Source of the DNA: Rhododendron vialii
Lineage: Eukaryota; Streptophyta; Magnoliopsida; Ericales; Ericaceae
NCBI RefSeq assembly: GCF_030253575.1
Contig: NC_080562.1
Location: 29,529,852-29,593,851, forward strand
DNA: 64,000 bases
Direction: 5' to 3'
Shown here: positions 33,459-43,474 of the stretch, one piece after another
Layout of the letters: each line of letters starts with the position of its first letter
How positions within the stretch are numbered: position 1 is the first letter of the stretch
The notes under the pieces: model-generated
What the model saw: only the letters and a program-made list of their open reading frames with translations
Told to the model about the DNA's origin: nothing
Databases searched by the model: none
Made by a program: the position numbers and the translations under genes

Positions 33459-33868
33459 TAAACAAAGCCACAAAGGATAATTAGAAGAAATGTACCTTCG
33501 GAGTTTTCTGTTGGATCAGCCGTCAGCTTTCTTCTGCGAAGTGCAGTTTGCTGCAAACTTGTGGGGTAAATTTCGGGGAAAAAAAGGAGAAGACCAGAGA
33601 AAAGGTATGCAGTTTGTGGAGTTGGATGACATGGTGGGGTGGTAACTGCTTTTGGGTGGGTTTTTTTTTTGTCAAAAGTCTAATATATCCCTCTGGCTAT
33701 AACTATTTTGCATTGTGCGTTTTTAAAAAAAAAAGGCCGTAATGAGAAAGGAAAGTACATGACAGGAAAAAAGGGAGACACCAAAGAGATGCTCTCCCAT
33801 TATATATTAGAATAGATGTCCAGCCATGGTGTGAAAAAATCTCTCTTTTCACCATTAACGACTATAGC

Positions 33869-34243
33869 TAGGCCTGTCAATGAATCGGATCCGATCCGAT
33901 CTAAAAAATCCGATCCGAACCCGATAACGTTGATCCGATAATCCGAATCTGGTAATTCAAATACGGATCGGATTAAATCCGTTATCAATCCGAATCCGAA
34001 CTTTATTTTTTTAAATTTTTTTATAAAAGCTGTAAATTTTTTATTTTGAAAAAAAATGTTTAAGAAGTTGTATTTTTATTTCAATTTTTTTTTTGCTAAA
34101 ATTTTTGAAGTAAAAAAGTTTTCGGATCGGATTCGGATTTTCGGATCGGATCTGGATTTTCGGATTCGGATTACCACTATCGGATTCGGATCGGATTCGA
34201 GTCTTATCGGATCCTGATCGAATTCGGCCCATTAGCAGGCCTA
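33869..34243. mobile_element. hAT-type MITE filled with ATCCGATCCGAA repeats
   Basis: TAGGCCTGTCAATG at the left and CATTAGCAGGCCTA at the right are inverted ends. They are flanked by ACTATAGC (33861-33868) and ACTGTAGC (34244-34251), an 8-bp duplication with one change. The inside is built of degenerate CGGATCCGATCC motifs in inverted orientation in the two halves. Confidence 0.75.
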
Positions 34244-34427
34244 ACTGTAGCACGTGATACATGTGATACATGTTGATATAAGCCGTAACCCATCGAATCC
34301 ACTGATTGGCAAACCCGAACATGCGGAGCACTGCCTCCAAGGATGGCCATAAGCTTTGTCGAGCGGGCACCACATAGTACCCATTCGGCACTGAAAAATT
34401 TCTCGCCAAATTGCCATGTCTAATTTA

Positions 34428-34777
34428 CTCCCTCCGTCTCGTAATGTTTGGCTTTTTTGGGGATTCCAACCGTTTAAGAAATATCATGATTACAAATTAA
34501 AAGTACTTCAATTTACTAAAATATTTCTGATTTCAGTGATTTGTCATCTCATACAAAGCCAAAAGATTCCAAGTATTTTTACACAGAATTCACAAGCAAA
34601 AGCTTTCTCATTGATCTGGAACTTTTCAGTCGTACAACTCTACAATTTGATTGTGATTTGAAGGGAAGGGCAAAATAGAAAATTAATCCAATGATACCCA
34701 TTGAAAAGTCTAAATGGACAAATATTTTGAGACAACAAAAGATAGCATCATGGGACAAGAAAATGGGACAGAGAGAG
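34428..34777. mobile_element. Stowaway-like MITE inside the LINE fragment
   Basis: CTCCCTCCGTCTCGTAATG at the left end and GGGACAGAGAGAG at the right, with TA on both sides (34426-34427 and 34778-34779). The related LINE at 27190-27205 shows the uninterrupted site. Confidence 0.75.
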
Positions 34778-34815
34778 TAAGAGCAATCCAGCCTTGTTTT
34801 CCATACTTCCAATTT

Positions 34816-35435
34816 TGCCTCCTTAACCTCTTCCACCGCCTTTCACTGACCGCCGCTGCCATTCGTCCTCTCCGCGTCTTCCCCACCGCAAACACTTCTT
34901 TTCACCGCTCTTTCCCCTCCACTCCTCCCCGGTGGGTTTGTTTTGGGTCTGATCTGACCTTGGGTTGATGTTAGGTGGCTTGTGCCCCCTCCGGCGAATA
35001 AAGCCTCCAGATGCAGACGGCGGCAGCTATGGAGCTTGTTTTCTTTTCCGGGGAAGCGGCTGACTGTGAACTCAATTTCACTCGATGACTCAGTGGTGTG
35101 ACTCAGTGCAGGAAATCAGTGTTTTTTGGGTTCCTTTCAGTGGCTTTTATTTTCTGTTTTGTCCTGTTTAGTTGTTTCTTGGTTGTTGTTGGTCTTTTCA
35201 GATTTCAGTTGTGCTAAATGTTATCTGCGGGTTTGAGCTGGGGATCCGTTGGGATTCTCTACTACCTAGACCTAGATTGGTTCCTAATCTAGGAGTTTCA
35301 TCGGTCCTGCTTCTGTAGGGGGTGCCTGTGTCGACGTCTTGGTAGTTTTGGTTCATTCTTGTATCATTTGATGGAATCTGTATTGCCTTCGGGCTTTGAA
35401 ATGAATTTGACATTATCAAAAAAAAAAAAAAAAAT
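34816..35435 (+). mobile_element. Retroposed insert with poly-A tail
   Basis: About 620 bp starting GCCTCCTTAACCTCTTCC and ending TTTGACATTATC plus about 17 A residues lies within a LINE frame that is continuous elsewhere (27220-27235). CAATTTT/AAATTTC at the borders may be the target duplication. No protein was recognised. It looks like a 5'-truncated LINE or another LINE-mobilised transcript. Confidence 0.55.
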
Positions 35436-35540
35436 TTCAGGGAACGCATAATTTCATGGGCAATGAGGACACTGTCCGAAATTTGACCGCCAGCAACAAT
35501 TGCACTTTGATTCACTGTACACATGGCACCATATCTTGAA

Positions 35541-36397
35541 AGGATAGCAAAGTACTACTAGTACAAAATAAGTTTCGTACTTACTTTTACGGACTTTCAT
35601 GTCAATTTATAAATCCACAATAAATTTAAATAGTACCATGTACTTAAAACTTAATTAAGTTTGGGCCGAATATGAGACGTGACAGTGGATTTTTCATGTC
35701 AAGGGTCTTATGGAGGGAGAGAAACTTTTTAACGGACCCTTTGTCAATAGTAAGATTTACGGAGTTCAATCTCGCGAGTTCGAAAAAGTTTTGAATGATT
35801 CGGATTAAAAATAAATTATTACCGGTAAAAGATATTTATTACCGGTAATAGTTTAAAAACTTATCTCAACTATTGATTGTCAAAATAGACGCCTCAGATT
35901 ACGCAAAATGATGAATAACTTATTCCGAGGTAAATAATTTTCTTTTTTCAGGGTGCAATTTTACCGAGGTTAGGTACATAATGGAGACTGAGTTTTTTTT
36001 CAAAAAAAATCAAATACTCGATTGAGTTAATGACAGATTTGAAATTGCAACCCACCCGGTTAGCCTGATGATTAAGGTGGGAAGGGTTTTCTCCTTTTCA
36101 AGATATCAAGTTCCAATGTCGGAGATTTATTAGGGGTTTTCTTCTTCTAAAATTTCAAGTTTAAAATCTATCGAGTATTAGTTAATGCGAAGCATTTGAT
36201 CTAACTTGATGTGAATTTTCGTTAGAAGATGATGACTCTATAAGCCCAATTTTAATCGACGCTTGTTTTTCTTGGTAAAGCCTTTTTCTTTTGAACTTTT
36301 ATCGCCCCGGTCGGTTTTCTATTTGCCCAAATCTCTCCACAGTCTCGTCATCTTCTTCCTTCCTTCTTCTTCACTATCTCAAACTGTACCAGCAAAA
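35541..36397 (+). promoter_or_regulatory. 5' region of copy D with SINE-like segment
   Basis: About 35570-35700 matches the region before stub E. About 35951-36397 is the shared 5' module, with the SINE-like piece at 36045-36260 (TTAGCCTGATGATTAAGG, AAGTTCCAATGTC). A pyrimidine-rich leader (TCTTCTTCCTTCCTTCTTCT) precedes the ATG. Confidence 0.5.
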
Positions 36398-38140
36398 ATG
36401 GCCATGAGTCACAAAGATCTTCCAGACGAGTGCTGGAAAATCATATTCAACAAATTACACCAACAGCACCACTCTCATCTCGAATCCTCGTCCCTCTCCT
36501 GCAAGCGATTCCTCTCCATCACCAACACTCTCCGAACCAGCCTCAAAATATTCACCCATACAGCGCTCATCCCCCTCTCCGCACTCTTCACTCGTTTTCC
36601 GAACCTCAACTCCATCTACCTCCGCTTCTTTCGCAGCGGAGATCTCAACCGACTCATCGCCGACATCGCAACCTCCGATTTAAACCTCGAAACCCTAGAT
36701 TTCACGGGAACCGATGGCCTCCCTTTGGAGAGCTGGAGGTTACTAGGATCCCGTATGAAGAATATTAAGGTTTTGATTTGTCCGAATCTCCGCACGTTAC
36801 GCGACATTGAGTTGGTTGTTATTGCGGATTCCATGCCCTGTTTGGACGATCTGGATATCTCTCATCCTTCAAATTATTTCGGGTCGGTTCCTGAACTACA
36901 GGGTCGGAGCCTGGGTGAAGTGGGCTTGACAGATAGCGGCATCGAGGTGGTGTCGTCGAAATTGAAGGGTTTGAGAATAATCAACGTATCTGGTAACGAA
37001 TTTCTCACCGATAAGTCGCTTATTGCTCTTTCCACGAATTGCGTCTACTTGACAGATATTGTAGTTCTCAACTGTTCGTTGGTCACTTCAGACGGAATCG
37101 AATTCGTTATGCGCAACAGTACCAATTTGAGTCTAGTGTCAGTTGATGGAATTGGATTCGGTTCATTAGATGACTGTTCGATTCGTTGTGCAAGAAATAT
37201 ATCAACTCTTGAAATCCACGATTCGGTAGTTCCCGATGGATATCTCCATTTGCTTGCCAAGGCTGGTATTCCTTTAAAGAGTTTCACTTTATCGCATTGC
37301 GAGACCCTCACCTTCTCTGGAATTTCATCGGTTTTAAGCAAATACTCGTCCCTGAAGTCTTTATCTTTAGATGGAATAGATGTGCTCACTGATGAGAAAA
37401 TGAGTGATTTATCTCAATATCTCCCCGCTTTAGACACAATATGCCTCGATTTTTGCGTTAATCTAACTGAGTTAACCTTTTTTAAGCTTGCAAAGAATTG
37501 TTCTTTGCTAGAGTATATTAGTATGATTGGAACGAATCTTGGAGGAGGAGGAGACGAGGCTACTGATATTGTAAAAAACCCACGAATCAAGTCTCTGAAC
37601 TTGGAAGATAATTCGAATCTGAGTGATGAATGTCTTGCAAAACTTGCTTCGGTATGCCCTAGTTTAGAGGTGCTTCTTGTGTCCTCCTGTAAGGGTATAA
37701 CAGAGAAAGGCATTGCTGATTTCTTGAAGAGCTGCTCCAAGGTTAGGAGTTTGCTGATCGATGAATGTGAGGGGATTAAGAACATTGGAAATGGTTTTGA
37801 ACTCTCCAAACTGGACTTCCTTGGTGCAACTAGATCAGGGATTGATGATGATGGGTTGGTGGTTATAGGGAATAGATGTCACGGGCTCCTGCATTTGAAC
37901 TTGGAAGGTTGCTTGGGGGTGACAACGGTAGGGTTGAAAGAAATTTTGACAAATTGTGAAAAATTGAGAAAGATAAATTTGACTGGGTGTCTTAATGTGA
38001 GAACGGAGACGGTAGATTGGATGGTGTTTTCAAGGCCATCACTGAGGGAAATTATCCTGTCATATACATCTTTGCCTTCTGAAAGCCAAAGGAAGCTGTT
38101 CTTGCTCCATGGATGTCTTGTTTCCACAAGGCGCCTATAA
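36398..38140 (+). CDS. F-box/LRR protein, copy D, with Helitron-supplied C-terminus
   Basis: The protein is 580 residues in one exon. An F-box lies at residues about 6-46 (KDLPDECWKIIFNKL), then leucine-rich repeats to the end, with the same ELQGRSLGEVG segment (near residue 165) and glycine-rich loop (LGGGGDEATD) as copy C. It should serve as an SCF substrate receptor. The start at 36398 is aligned with C. The last host codons read LLHGCLV; then a Helitron inserted at 38122/38123 supplies STRRL and the stop at 38138-38140, in place of the LSE or LSK ending. The native 3' UTR and polyadenylation region are now 6.3 kb downstream. All other coding sequence is open, so a protein nearly identical in length to copy C can still be made; transcript stability is unknown. 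Confidence 0.9.
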   Translation: MAMSHKDLPDECWKIIFNKLHQQHHSHLESSSLSCKRFLSITNTLRTSLKIFTHTALIPLSALFTRFPNLNSIYLRFFRSGDLNRLIADIATSDLNLETLDFTGTDGLPLESWRLLGSRMKNIKVLICPNLRTLRDIELVVIADSMPCLDDLDISHPSNYFGSVPELQGRSLGEVGLTDSGIEVVSSKLKGLRIINVSGNEFLTDKSLIALSTNCVYLTDIVVLNCSLVTSDGIEFVMRNSTNLSLVSVDGIGFGSLDDCSIRCARNISTLEIHDSVVPDGYLHLLAKAGIPLKSFTLSHCETLTFSGISSVLSKYSSLKSLSLDGIDVLTDEKMSDLSQYLPALDTICLDFCVNLTELTFFKLAKNCSLLEYISMIGTNLGGGGDEATDIVKNPRIKSLNLEDNSNLSDECLAKLASVCPSLEVLLVSSCKGITEKGIADFLKSCSKVRSLLIDECEGIKNIGNGFELSKLDFLGATRSGIDDDGLVVIGNRCHGLLHLNLEGCLGVTTVGLKEILTNCEKLRKINLTGCLNVRTETVDWMVFSRPSLREIILSYTSLPSESQRKLFLLHGCLVSTRRL

Positions 38141-38479
38141 AGGAACCAAGTTCCTAGAAGTGGCTTACACTTTGGCCAAGTTTGGACGGAAATGCCCCTC
38201 GCTTCAAATGCCTGAGATTTTATTTTGCTTCTTCTTGCGTAAGGGTGTTTTAGTGATTTCGTGCTTAAAAGTGGTGGGCCATGGCCATTATTTGGGTTAT
38301 TTACAGATTACTTTAACGGTTTTCGGACTTTCAATGTTTTCCCTCTACGTCCTTTTTTTTACTCACTATTTTGTCTTTTTGTGTTGCTGGGTTTGGGGGC
38401 TATTTGGTAAAATTGCCCGCCTAGGTTACTGTTTGGCCATTCAATCCGGCTGAAATTTAGGCTTCCTGTCTCCCAAAAC

Positions 38480-38872
38480 CGGGTCAAGCTCTCATCCAGT
38501 CACCCTTACCATCCACTCCCGGCAAGTTGGCCATTTTCCGGCAAACGTCGGTTTTGTTCAATGATCGAATTTGTTCATATTGTAGATCTCGTTGAGACTC
38601 ACTATCATGTAAAAAAATTATGTCCATTGGATGTCGTTTAGTGCACGATCGTAATAAGTTTATTTTGGAAAGAAATACATACCCACACTGGATGCAAATG
38701 AATGTGTTGTACTAAACGATATCCGATAGACATGATTTTTGACGTAGTTATGCGCATTGACGAGATCTACAATATGAACGGATCCGATCATTGAATGAAA
38801 CCAACATTCGCTGGAAAATGGCTGACTGGCTGGGATTAGACGGTAAGGGCGACTGGATGGGAGCTTGACCCC
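38480..38872. mobile_element. Foldback MITE inside the Helitron
   Basis: GGGTCAAGCTCTCATCCAGT at the left pairs with GACTGGATGGGAGCTTGACC at the right, and TTCATATTGTAGATCTCG pairs with CGAGATCTACAATATGAACG. Arms are over 100 bp. CCCAAAAC and CCCAAAAT outside the ends may be an 8-bp target duplication. Confidence 0.75.
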
Positions 38873-38984
38873 CCAAAATTGTCTGCTGGCATGAATAATT
38901 CACAAAAATGCTAGGAAGAAGGGGATAAGCGAAGCAAGAATGGAAAACAGTACAAAAATTGACGACCACGATGGTGAAGGGTTT

Positions 38985-39166
38985 AAAAACCTCGATGGTG
39001 TTGGGAAGGTGAGAGCGACCATGTCGCCGGAGGAGACGAGCTAAGAGGCGGCTTGGTCAATCAGTTCTTGAAGGCGAGCATGTGTGAGGTCGAACTGAAT
39101 CGCGCGGTGGGATGGGAATTGGCCAGCGACCTGCTTTAGTAATCTGGTGAGCGTTGAACTTGCCAT
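38985..39166 (-). pseudogene. AAE3-like acyl-CoA synthetase fragment (N-terminus)
   Basis: From an ATG at 39166 the minus strand reads MASSTLTRLLKQVAGQFPSH, then RAIQFDLTHARLQELIDQAAS, a stop, then LVSSGDMVALTFPN and a one-base deletion. This is the N-terminal block of plant acyl-activating enzyme 3 (oxalyl-CoA synthetase, formerly 4CL-like), where FDLTHARL..LI..AAS.LV and GD.VALTFPNT are conserved. The intact family protein is over 500 residues, so this is a captured, dead fragment in the Helitron. The identification is from memory of the family motif. Confidence 0.75.
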
Positions 39167-40877
39167 TTTTCTGTGCGATGTTAGAGAGAGAGATTTTCCT
39201 GGTGGGAGGGCAACAAACTCACCAGTCCCATCGACCAGCAGCACCGGCAAGCACAACTAGCGGAGCCGCCTTCACCTCAGCCTTGGCGAATACAATCGAC
39301 ACCACATCAAGGTATCTCTCCCTCTCTGTGTGTTCCAAAAAAATCAGGGTTCTGTGTTGACATGAAATTAGGGATTTTGTTTGAAATTAGGGTTCCAAGA
39401 GGATGTGAATTCTGGTTTTTCTTTTTAAAATTAGGGTTCCAATAACAAAGCTTCGCTTTATTTGGTATACCGAATCTCATCCTTTTTCCTCTACATTCAC
39501 GTTTGATTTGATTTTTTATCTACCTGGTTAATATTAGGGGTTTTGATTTTATAATTTGCTGGAACCTTGGGAGCTGGGGCTATTGGGATCAAGGACGCGC
39601 GATAGGGTTTGCTTTGGTTTTGATCTTTTGCAAGTTCATAATTTGGATTTTTTCATTCAACTTGTGGGAAGTTTGTGCTTTTGACATAAATTGAAATTTT
39701 CTGTTTCACTGTGAAGTGGGTTGTCGTTTATCTATGCTACTAGACTACATGTCAAATCATAATGTGGAATGTGAATAAGATATTGCAGTTGTCAGCTGTT
39801 GTTTCTTTTCGTTCATTTTTAGCTTAGTTGTGCGTGTTTTACCATGCCCATGTTGTCCGATAAGCATGTGCTTGATAGACTTTGTGAGTTGTTTATGGTT
39901 GATGGAGTTGGGAAATGATGAATTGGTGTCTTGATTTGAAGTTAGTAATTCTGAGTAAGTTGTCAATTCGAGTTTACGCGCTAGAGCAAAGGATTTTGTA
40001 TGGTTGTGAAGTTATTGAATTCATGTTGGTTCCGTATGGCTGAAACATGGATTTGTAGTTCAAGCTTCAGATGCCGAAGAGAAGAAGTGAATTCGAGTAC
40101 GGAGAAGTCCGGACGTGCCTTCACATCTCAGGTCTGCCTCTCAACTTTCTCTCTACTTTGTTATGGTTACCTTCAAGGGTATTGCATTTGTGGCTCTAGA
40201 ATTTTTCACATTTAAAATTTAATTTGTACAAGCTATACAAGAAAATTACTCCATACTTATCCAACCTGTTACACAGCTTGATTCAATTATTGCTAATGCT
40301 TCATGGCGATTCCGTAACTATTCCATTCCAAAAATAGAAAGTTCAAACCAATTGGGATTTTTTGGCGAAGTAGAATTTGCTACAAAAGCCGGCTAACGGG
40401 GGTATTCCTGCATATGAGGACATAGTAATGGAGGGGTTGCATAATTGCACAAAGAAATTCAGCACAAATTCCAATTGAAGGCGGAGCACGCGCCTTCTTT
40501 TAATTATAGGATCTTCAGGATGCAAAAACTCCGTGGAGAAAAAAATGGGCGGGCCTAATAAAGCTACAGTCTATACAGGAGGACGTTTTAGATCAATTAA
40601 TTACAAAGCTTTTAACCAGCTCAACATAATGAGAACATTTTCGCTTTTGATATTATCTTTTTGGGAAATGGATACTTGGATATTAATTTGTTTTCAAACG
40701 TAGGTAATGAGTTAATCTCAACATGAAGGAATTGTTTAGTCTGAGAGATCTTTTCATCTAAATTAATGGGCTTAGAGTTTAATTTGATAAAAAGGGGTCC
40801 ATTATGCTTTTGTGGTATGGACCAATTAGTGTTGTTTTTTTTAGATTGAGGAGAAGAGGAGCTGGAAAAAAAAAAGG
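39167..40877. other. Helitron interior, exon-like pieces not identified
   Basis: Two stretches look like exon ends followed by splice donors: before GTATCTCTCC at about 39311 and before GTCTGCCTCTC at about 40132, the latter preceded by a coding-like MPKRRSEFEYGEVRTCLHIS. I cannot assign either. The rest is AT-rich and intron-like. Confidence 0.35.
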
Positions 40878-41115
40878 AGAAGAGGAAACCATTGCCAGAT
40901 TACATTGACAAGGTCTAGAAGGATGTGAACCTAATAGGAGGGAGATTTTAGTGGATAGTTTGGCGGAGGTTTCTGAAGAGTGCAAGCTTTACTTTGATAG
41001 TCTCTTTCATTCCATCTCTTACCTTGATAGATTTTTGTCAACAAATGCACTCAATAGGCAGATGCTTCAATTGCTCCGGTTGTTGGGTGTTTCTTCAATG
41101 CTTGTGTCATAGCAA
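40878..41115 (+). pseudogene. Cyclin A3-type fragment
   Basis: RKPLPDYIDKV is followed, after stops and a frameshift, by VDSLAEVSEECKLYFDSLFH, then YLDRFLSTNALNRQMLQLL and LLGVSSMLVS. This is the start of the cyclin box of plant A3 cyclins (DWLVEVSEEYKL..., YIDRFLS.N...RQKLQLLGVSSMLIA). The rest of the cyclin box and the exon structure are missing, so it is a captured, non-functional fragment. Confidence 0.8.
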
Positions 41116-41295
41116 GCTTTCAGACCCTCTTAAAACTGCTTGTGGTTAGAGTTTTTATGATACTAATTTGGGTGATGATGTTCGTTCTTTGGTCCTTAAC
41201 TTATTTCCAGTTATTGAAATTTCCCCTTCCAAGTTAAATTAGAAAATTTGGTCATAAGCCTGTTCTGATCTGATTCTGTTTTTCTCTTAACTCAG

Positions 41296-41444
41296 GGGTA
41301 ATAAACTCGATTACTACAATTATTGGGTTTGGGATGAGTGCCAGTTTCATTGAGTTTGTCTGTATCAGATTGCTTTGTGGAAGACTCAGAGGAGTTGAGT
41401 CCTGGCAAATGATTGAGATCGACTCAGGGATTGATCTTAAGCAG
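41296..41444 (+). pseudogene. Probable RING-H2 (ATL-like) membrane-segment exon
   Basis: An open 149-bp stretch is bounded by a splice acceptor (TTAACTCAG) and donor (GTAGCT). It reads GVINSITTIIGFGMSASFIE, then FVCIRLLCGRLRGVESWQ. This looks like the single membrane segment and juxtamembrane part of ATL/NIP-type RING-H2 ubiquitin ligases (GFGMSATFI..VC.RL.C). The RING finger itself is not seen. The call rests on recall of a short motif. Confidence 0.45.
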
Positions 41445-43070
41445 GTAGCTAATATTAATCATGCATTCTCTACATTTCTTTTAACTTAGGTCTTATTATA
41501 TTTTCAGGTAACCGCTCCTTCTATACTCATGATTGGGGCTAGAAAAATGGTTTTGTAACCTTTCCGTTAAAAACGAAAACGGATGTGGGAGATCTTGTAT
41601 ATTTACTTATAAAAATTGTGATCATGCCATCTACTCTTAATGAACTTTTGAAAGTAATTAACTTAATAGATAGCCAATAATGTAGAGAGTGACGTGAGTT
41701 TTTCTTTGATTTTTCTTTCCTTTTGTCAATTAAAGAGAGTGTTATGGAGACTGTGTTTAGTTTATAATAGGGGTATTGATGCATAGATGATACTCTTTGA
41801 TCCTAAAATTTATTTGTTTGGGTAGGTATTAGCATTTTCTTGCAACACAAATTTGACCACACTAAAGTCGGAAAAAAGTTACAAAACATTATACATGGTG
41901 ATTTATCTTTGATTACCGCACACTTTGAACACTCCAAAAGCAATATATAATACATCAACATCTATGAGTTTTCTATTAACTCGAAAAACATTGCTACCTT
42001 AACTCACTTCGTTACTCCAAAAACATGAATTTAAACCGATGATAAATATCAATCAATCATATGATTACTTTAACAGCCCGGCCCAGTTCATAGCTCTATG
42101 ATGGAGTACATCATTAGTCAATTTGCTTCTGTAAAAAGTGTTGATACTGCATGTTGTAACCGCATCAAATACACAAAAAGCTGGGCACCTTCATTATTAT
42201 GTTAGTTTGATCGTCTCTTCACATTAGCTTAATTTATAGTGTTGCAATGGCAAACAGTAGCGGTGCTAGCTGTAGCTGTTGGGGAACACAAAGGAGACTT
42301 TGTCTTTGTTCCGTGTGTTCCATTGCAGAATTAACGGCAGAAGTTTTACTCAAAGTTCAGGCACCTTCACCATGACTTCAGGTCAGACTATTTCCAAAGT
42401 CTTATTTGGTTGCGATTTTCAAAGACCAGTATCCTGAGCTGTTCATATGGTATTTCATACATGATTTGAGTTTCAACGCTAATGATGACTTGATTGCGTT
42501 TTGAATTCCAACACTAGCCATAATGACTCAGTTGCTTTTGAGATAGGAAAATTAAAGGAATGAACAGCTAATAAAGTTTCACTTTGTATTCAAACCATGA
42601 ATCACCTCTACTCGAATCTTGATGACTACCTTCTCTCAATTACACAATGTGTTTTTCCGGGTTGTAGCTTAAAAGGATGAACACAACTAGACTTAGATAC
42701 TGCCAGACTAATAAGATAGCTAGAGTCTTGCATATTCTTCGTAGATGCTTATTCTCATACCTATATTTTCATTTACTTCTCTCTTACATAATTGGGTGGT
42801 TTTGTATGCTAGGAATTGGTATCCACTATCCAGGGTCAAAACCTCAGCTATAAAAAGGGATGTGATTGGATACATTTTTTTTTTCTAGAAGGATTTGTAA
42901 ATGAGAGAGAAAGGGTAGGGTAGGCGAGTCTCAAGTCACTGGATAAAGGTTGGATCTTTATGATCTGTGTTCATAGATTCATGTACAGATGTTTGTTTTT
43001 TGGTCGATTGGAGTGATGTGGTATTTGGTTTTTAGGTGTTCATGATTGTGTTCATGCTTCTGTCGTTAAG
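41445..43070. other. Helitron interior, no gene recognised
   Basis: AT-rich, intron-like DNA. A coding-like part may lie near 42245-42390, but it has no motif that I can name. Confidence 0.35.
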
Positions 43071-43073
43071 GGT

Positions 43074-43337
43074 TTCTAGGCCTTGAAGCTACCTGAACAA
43101 TTCAAAACATTTTGCGATCAACAAGACCATGAAGAATTTATATTGGTTTCAAAACGCAAGAGATGTGCTGTCCAATATGCTAACGGATTCTTCATTGGAG
43201 CTGGATGGAACTCATTTGTTCATGCACACAAGCTATCAAGCTACCACACATTAGTAGTCAATAGTAATATAGATCTAGAATTACACACCATGGTGTTTGG
43301 TGCAAACAAATGCGAACGTATCTACTCTTGGTATTGA
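43074..43337 (+). pseudogene. B3 DNA-binding domain fragment
   Basis: After an acceptor-like TTTCTAG the frame reads ALKLPEQFKTFCDQQDHEEF, ILVSKRKRCAVQYANGFFIG and GWNSFVHAHKLSSYHTLVV, with a stop after ERIYSWY. The order (LP..F...., I.LV......W/V, GW..FV..H.L....LVV) is that of plant B3 domains (REM/ARF/VRN class). The length of about 85 residues is close to one domain. It is probably a captured exon rather than a full gene, since no promoter or other exons are seen. Confidence 0.6.
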
Positions 43338-43474
43338 TATCATCAGACATATATATTACAACTATCATAATATGTAAGCACTATAAACTTCTATCAAAGA
43401 ACCGCTCAAAAAATTAATCAAGCTTTACTTACATTCATTCTTATGTTCTTCCATAACAAACATTGTCATCTTCA

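Larger units (their letters stand above)
34250..35540 (-). mobile_element. LINE reverse transcriptase fragment, twice interrupted
   Basis: On the minus strand the pieces are NQSAIVAGGQISDSVLIAHE (35440-35520), GKQGWIAL (about 34780-34800), KLDMAIW (34400-34425) and EAVLRMFGFANQWIRWV (34290-34400), in correct order for a plant LINE reverse transcriptase. It is interrupted by a Stowaway-type MITE (34428-34777) and by a poly-A-tailed insert (about 34816-35435). It matches the LINE piece at 27170-27370 and belongs to the duplicated upstream region of copies E and D. Confidence 0.75.
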
